A stretch of 8,994 nt of DNA from Cyclobacteriaceae bacterium (GTDB lineage Bacteria > Bacteroidota > Bacteroidia > Cytophagales > Cyclobacteriaceae). A program made the position numbers and the translations under genes. The stretch covers positions 1-8,994 of the forward strand of contig JAOUKG010000061.1 of NCBI GenBank assembly GCA_029882725.1. The letters run 5' to 3'. The notes under the pieces were generated by a model. The model worked only from the letters and a program-made list of their open reading frames with translations. It searched no databases and was not told the DNA's origin. Below, one piece after another: positions 7,445 through 8,994 of the stretch (position 1 is its first letter; each line of letters opens with the position of its first letter).

Positions 7445-8407
7445 TTAATTTACGCCACAAGAGCAAGAGTTTTCAAAATAGGTGGGTCGTAGGCCTTTCG
7501 AAATTGCATAATCAATTACCCCATCGGCAGGATAAGCAATTCCGTTTATTCCAGCATCAATTGCAGCTAAATCAACTTGCCTTTTGTAATCACCTGAAGG
7601 TCTGGCACACCCCATCATTATTTTAGTGTCTGGCATTTGCAAGCGCGCCTGATGCATAAATTCGGTCACCTCTTCAACAGAAGGGGGTGAAACATTCTGC
7701 ATGGCTGTACTGTGCATGGGAGTAAGTATTACCAAAACAAGGGCATGAACAGGGTACTTAGCAATCAAATCCAATGCGTTATACTCACCAAGAAACTTTC
7801 CGTAATGAAGCCCTAAAATAATATGAGGACGAAGGCTTAACCCATAAGAGGCAAGGAGTTGCATTGAATTATCATAATCCTCCGTAGTGAGATTGAGGTG
7901 GTAAACATCCTTTATCGTTTCATTTGCACCAATAATATCCAGGGCCACGCCATCGACTCCGGCCACATGAAGAGCCTTAGCCATTTCATCGTCAACAAGA
8001 CCAGTATGCATGATGACTTTCAGGCCCAATTCGTCTTTTATTCGTTTTATTTCATCGATATGCTTCAAAAAGGGTACTTTTCCATTTTTTTGTGAACCTC
8101 CGCTTATTAAAACCGACTCCGTTCCCTCTTCCGAAAGCCTTTTACACATGTTAAAAATTCCCTCTTTCATATTAAGGGGAAGCATGGGCTCCAGTATTTT
8201 CGATTCACAGTGGTCACAATTCAAAGCACAACCACTTCCTGTAATACTGATTGGCAGAAATGCTTTTGGATTTTTCTGTTCAAAACCGGGTATCGAATAA
8301 CTTTTCAGGCCAGGTGCATGAAAAGTTATTTCGTCATTAAAATATTGTTTCCTGATTTCCAAAGATCTCGAAACCAGATCTTCAGCAGTTATGGTTGTGC
8401 GATCCAT
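7445..8407 (-). CDS. lipS1: Radical SAM protein, LipS1-like lipoyl synthase component
   Basis: This 320-residue radical SAM enzyme resembles the uncharacterised biotin-synthetase-homolog group (COG1856-like) that includes LipS1. C60-x3-C64-x2-C67 (CALNCDHC) binds the SAM cluster, and SGGS at 102-105 is the SAM-binding turn after strand 2. Further features are an ALDIIG strand at 155-160, HIILGLHYG at 195-203, and MMGCARPSGDYK around C267. The C-terminus NSCSCGVN carries C315 and C317, candidate auxiliary-cluster ligands together with C267. With the LipS2-like protein it probably inserts sulfur at C6 and C8 of the octanoyl chain on the GcvH-like carrier encoded just upstream. Its ATG lies inside the carrier gene (19-bp overlap), so translation is likely coupled and the products may interact. 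The radical SAM call is certain. The lipoyl synthase role is supported by family resemblance and neighbours; the S1/S2 label is less certain. Confidence 0.8.
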   Translation of the reverse strand: MDRTTITAEDLVSRSLEIRKQYFNDEITFHAPGLKSYSIPGFEQKNPKAFLPISITGSGCALNCDHCESKILEPMLPLNMKEGIFNMCKRLSEEGTESVLISGGSQKNGKVPFLKHIDEIKRIKDELGLKVIMHTGLVDDEMAKALHVAGVDGVALDIIGANETIKDVYHLNLTTEDYDNSMQLLASYGLSLRPHIILGLHYGKFLGEYNALDLIAKYPVHALVLVILTPMHSTAMQNVSPPSVEEVTEFMHQARLQMPDTKIMMGCARPSGDYKRQVDLAAIDAGINGIAYPADGVIDYAISKGLRPTYFENSCSCGVN

Positions 8408-8835
8408 CCTTTTTCGTTAAATTTTTCAAATTCCGACTCAAACCAATCATTCACCTCTTTTTCACCTGAAATCAGCTGGTCGATTTCACTCAGGTCTGAC
8501 AGTTCTATTTCCATCAACCACCCCTGACCGTAAGGATCTTCATTAATCATTCTTGGTTTATTGATCAATTCTGAATTTACAGTAAGTATTTTACCCGAGA
8601 GAGGAGCTTTAATAGGGCCAACATGTTTTTCGGCCTCTACGGTACCAATACCCTCATTTTTTTTAAACCCTGTACCACTTTCTGCGAACTGAATTGCAAC
8701 AAAGGAACCACTGGTTTCCTGAGTCAGTGGGCTCATACCAAAAGTAGCCACGCTGCCTTTGATATCAAGCCAGAAATGATTAACCGGATCGAAGTATAAA
8801 TCAGTACGTATATCGTATTTATCTTTAGCTGTCAT
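8389..8835 (-). CDS. GcvH-like lipoyl-carrier protein
   Basis: The 148-residue protein has the GcvH fold signature: YFDPVNHFWLDIKGSVATFGMSPLTQE at the start (given here in shortened sense, residues 14-40), then VAIQF, a hairpin around the lipoyl lysine, APLSGKILTVNSEL at 77-90, and the PYGQGWLMEI block at 101-110. Aligning APLSG with APVSG of GcvH puts K70 (VEAEKHVGP) on the lipoylated lysine, with the preceding Glu-Ala-Glu replacing the usual Glu-Ser-Val. Residues 46-60 and the tail (121-148) make it longer than the usual ~125-130 residues. It could be a glycine-cleavage H protein, but gcvT/gcvP are not adjacent, while lipoylation genes, ETF and Hdr-like proteins are. A dedicated lipoate-binding redox carrier (LbpA-like) is therefore the better reading, so I leave the gene symbol empty. 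It starts 17 bp after the upstream Fe-S gene and overlaps the LipS1-like gene by 19 bp. Confidence 0.87.
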   Translation of the reverse strand: MTAKDKYDIRTDLYFDPVNHFWLDIKGSVATFGMSPLTQETSGSFVAIQFAESGTGFKKNEGIGTVEAEKHVGPIKAPLSGKILTVNSELINKPRMINEDPYGQGWLMEIELSDLSEIDQLISGEKEVNDWFESEFEKFNEKGWIAQP

Positions 8836-8852
8836 AAAAATCTATTTTAAGA

Positions 8853-8994
8853 TTATTTTCCCATTGCCTCAATAATGAGCTCTGCAATATCTTTTACAAT
8901 TAGTTTACCTTCATTTCCTGTAGATTTCACAGCATCTTCGAAACGAGACACCTCATAAGGGCAACAAACCACTAAAGTATCTGCACCTGTTTCT
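8853..8994 (-). CDS. C-terminal end of an HdrD-like Fe-S (CCG-domain) protein, cut by the window edge
   Basis: The frame is open from the window end to a TAA at 8855-8853 and encodes about 46 residues ending NEGKLIVKDIAELIIEAMGK. It aligns closely with the tail of the membrane Fe-S protein at the other end of the cluster: shared are GNEGK, VKDI and EAMG, a central DAVK with adjacent S/T residues, and LVVCCPYE opposite HFVVACPKD. So this is the end of a second CCG-domain (heterodisulfide-reductase D-like) protein. The last Cys of the CPxC pattern is Glu here and Asp in the other copy. The rest lies beyond the window, so whether it is membrane-bound or soluble is unknown. It sits 17 bp before the GcvH-like gene, in the same direction, and is likely part of the same operon. 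Confidence 0.85.
   Translation of the reverse strand, partial: ETGADTLVVCCPYEVSRFEDAVKSTGNEGKLIVKDIAELIIEAMGK

Noticed and set aside
8389..8835. Glycine cleavage operon
   Set aside because: Only an H-like protein is present; no gcvT or gcvP is in the window and the neighbours are lipoylation and electron-transfer genes.

Overview
The window looks like chromosomal DNA of a Bacteroidota bacterium, probably an anaerobic or facultative lineage near Bacteroidales/Marinilabiliales. This placement is inference. It rests on the AT-rich composition, the absence of Shine-Dalgarno sequences before the starts I inspected, a DUF1080-type sugar-hydrolase lipoprotein, and ETF plus membrane Fe-S/cytochrome b proteins of a menaquinone type. 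There are no RNA genes, CRISPR arrays or insertion sequences, and no gene-free stretch over 300 bases.

Layout. Bases 1-785 (+ strand) hold a DUF1080/3-keto-disaccharide hydrolase-like lipoprotein whose start codon lies one base outside the window. Bases 782-860 are a GC-rich palindromic element made of ~11-bp units, sitting between convergent genes. Everything from 865 to 8994 is on the - strand and reads as one cluster. In transcription order it contains: the 3' end of an HdrD-like Fe-S protein (8994-8853); a GcvH-like lipoyl carrier (8835-8389); radical SAM LipS1-like (8407-7445); a long lipoate-protein ligase (7437-6307); a small unrecognised protein (about 6314-5928); radical SAM LipS2-like (5897-4809); EtfB (4782-4018); EtfA (4021-3071); and, after a 127-bp gap with an inverted repeat, a membrane cytochrome b/Fe-S/CCG-domain oxidoreductase (2943-865). 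Most junctions overlap or lie within about 30 bp, which argues for co-transcription.

How the genes could work together. Established parts: LipS1/LipS2 are the split radical SAM lipoyl synthase first described in Thermococcus; LplA-type ligases load octanoate or lipoate onto carrier lysines; GcvH-like proteins carry lipoate; ETF with a membrane Fe-S/cytochrome b protein passes flavin electrons to (mena)quinone. Inference: the cluster encodes a lipoyl carrier together with its private lipoylation machinery, wired to an ETF/Hdr-like electron-transfer chain. No glycine-cleavage (gcvT/gcvP) or 2-oxoacid dehydrogenase genes are present. The layout recalls the lipoate-binding-protein/sHdr sulfur-oxidation systems, but the electron-transfer half differs. 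The membrane protein also has a CCG domain that has lost its expected cysteines, and a small unknown protein sits between the ligase and LipS2. I regard this cluster as the interesting system in the window.
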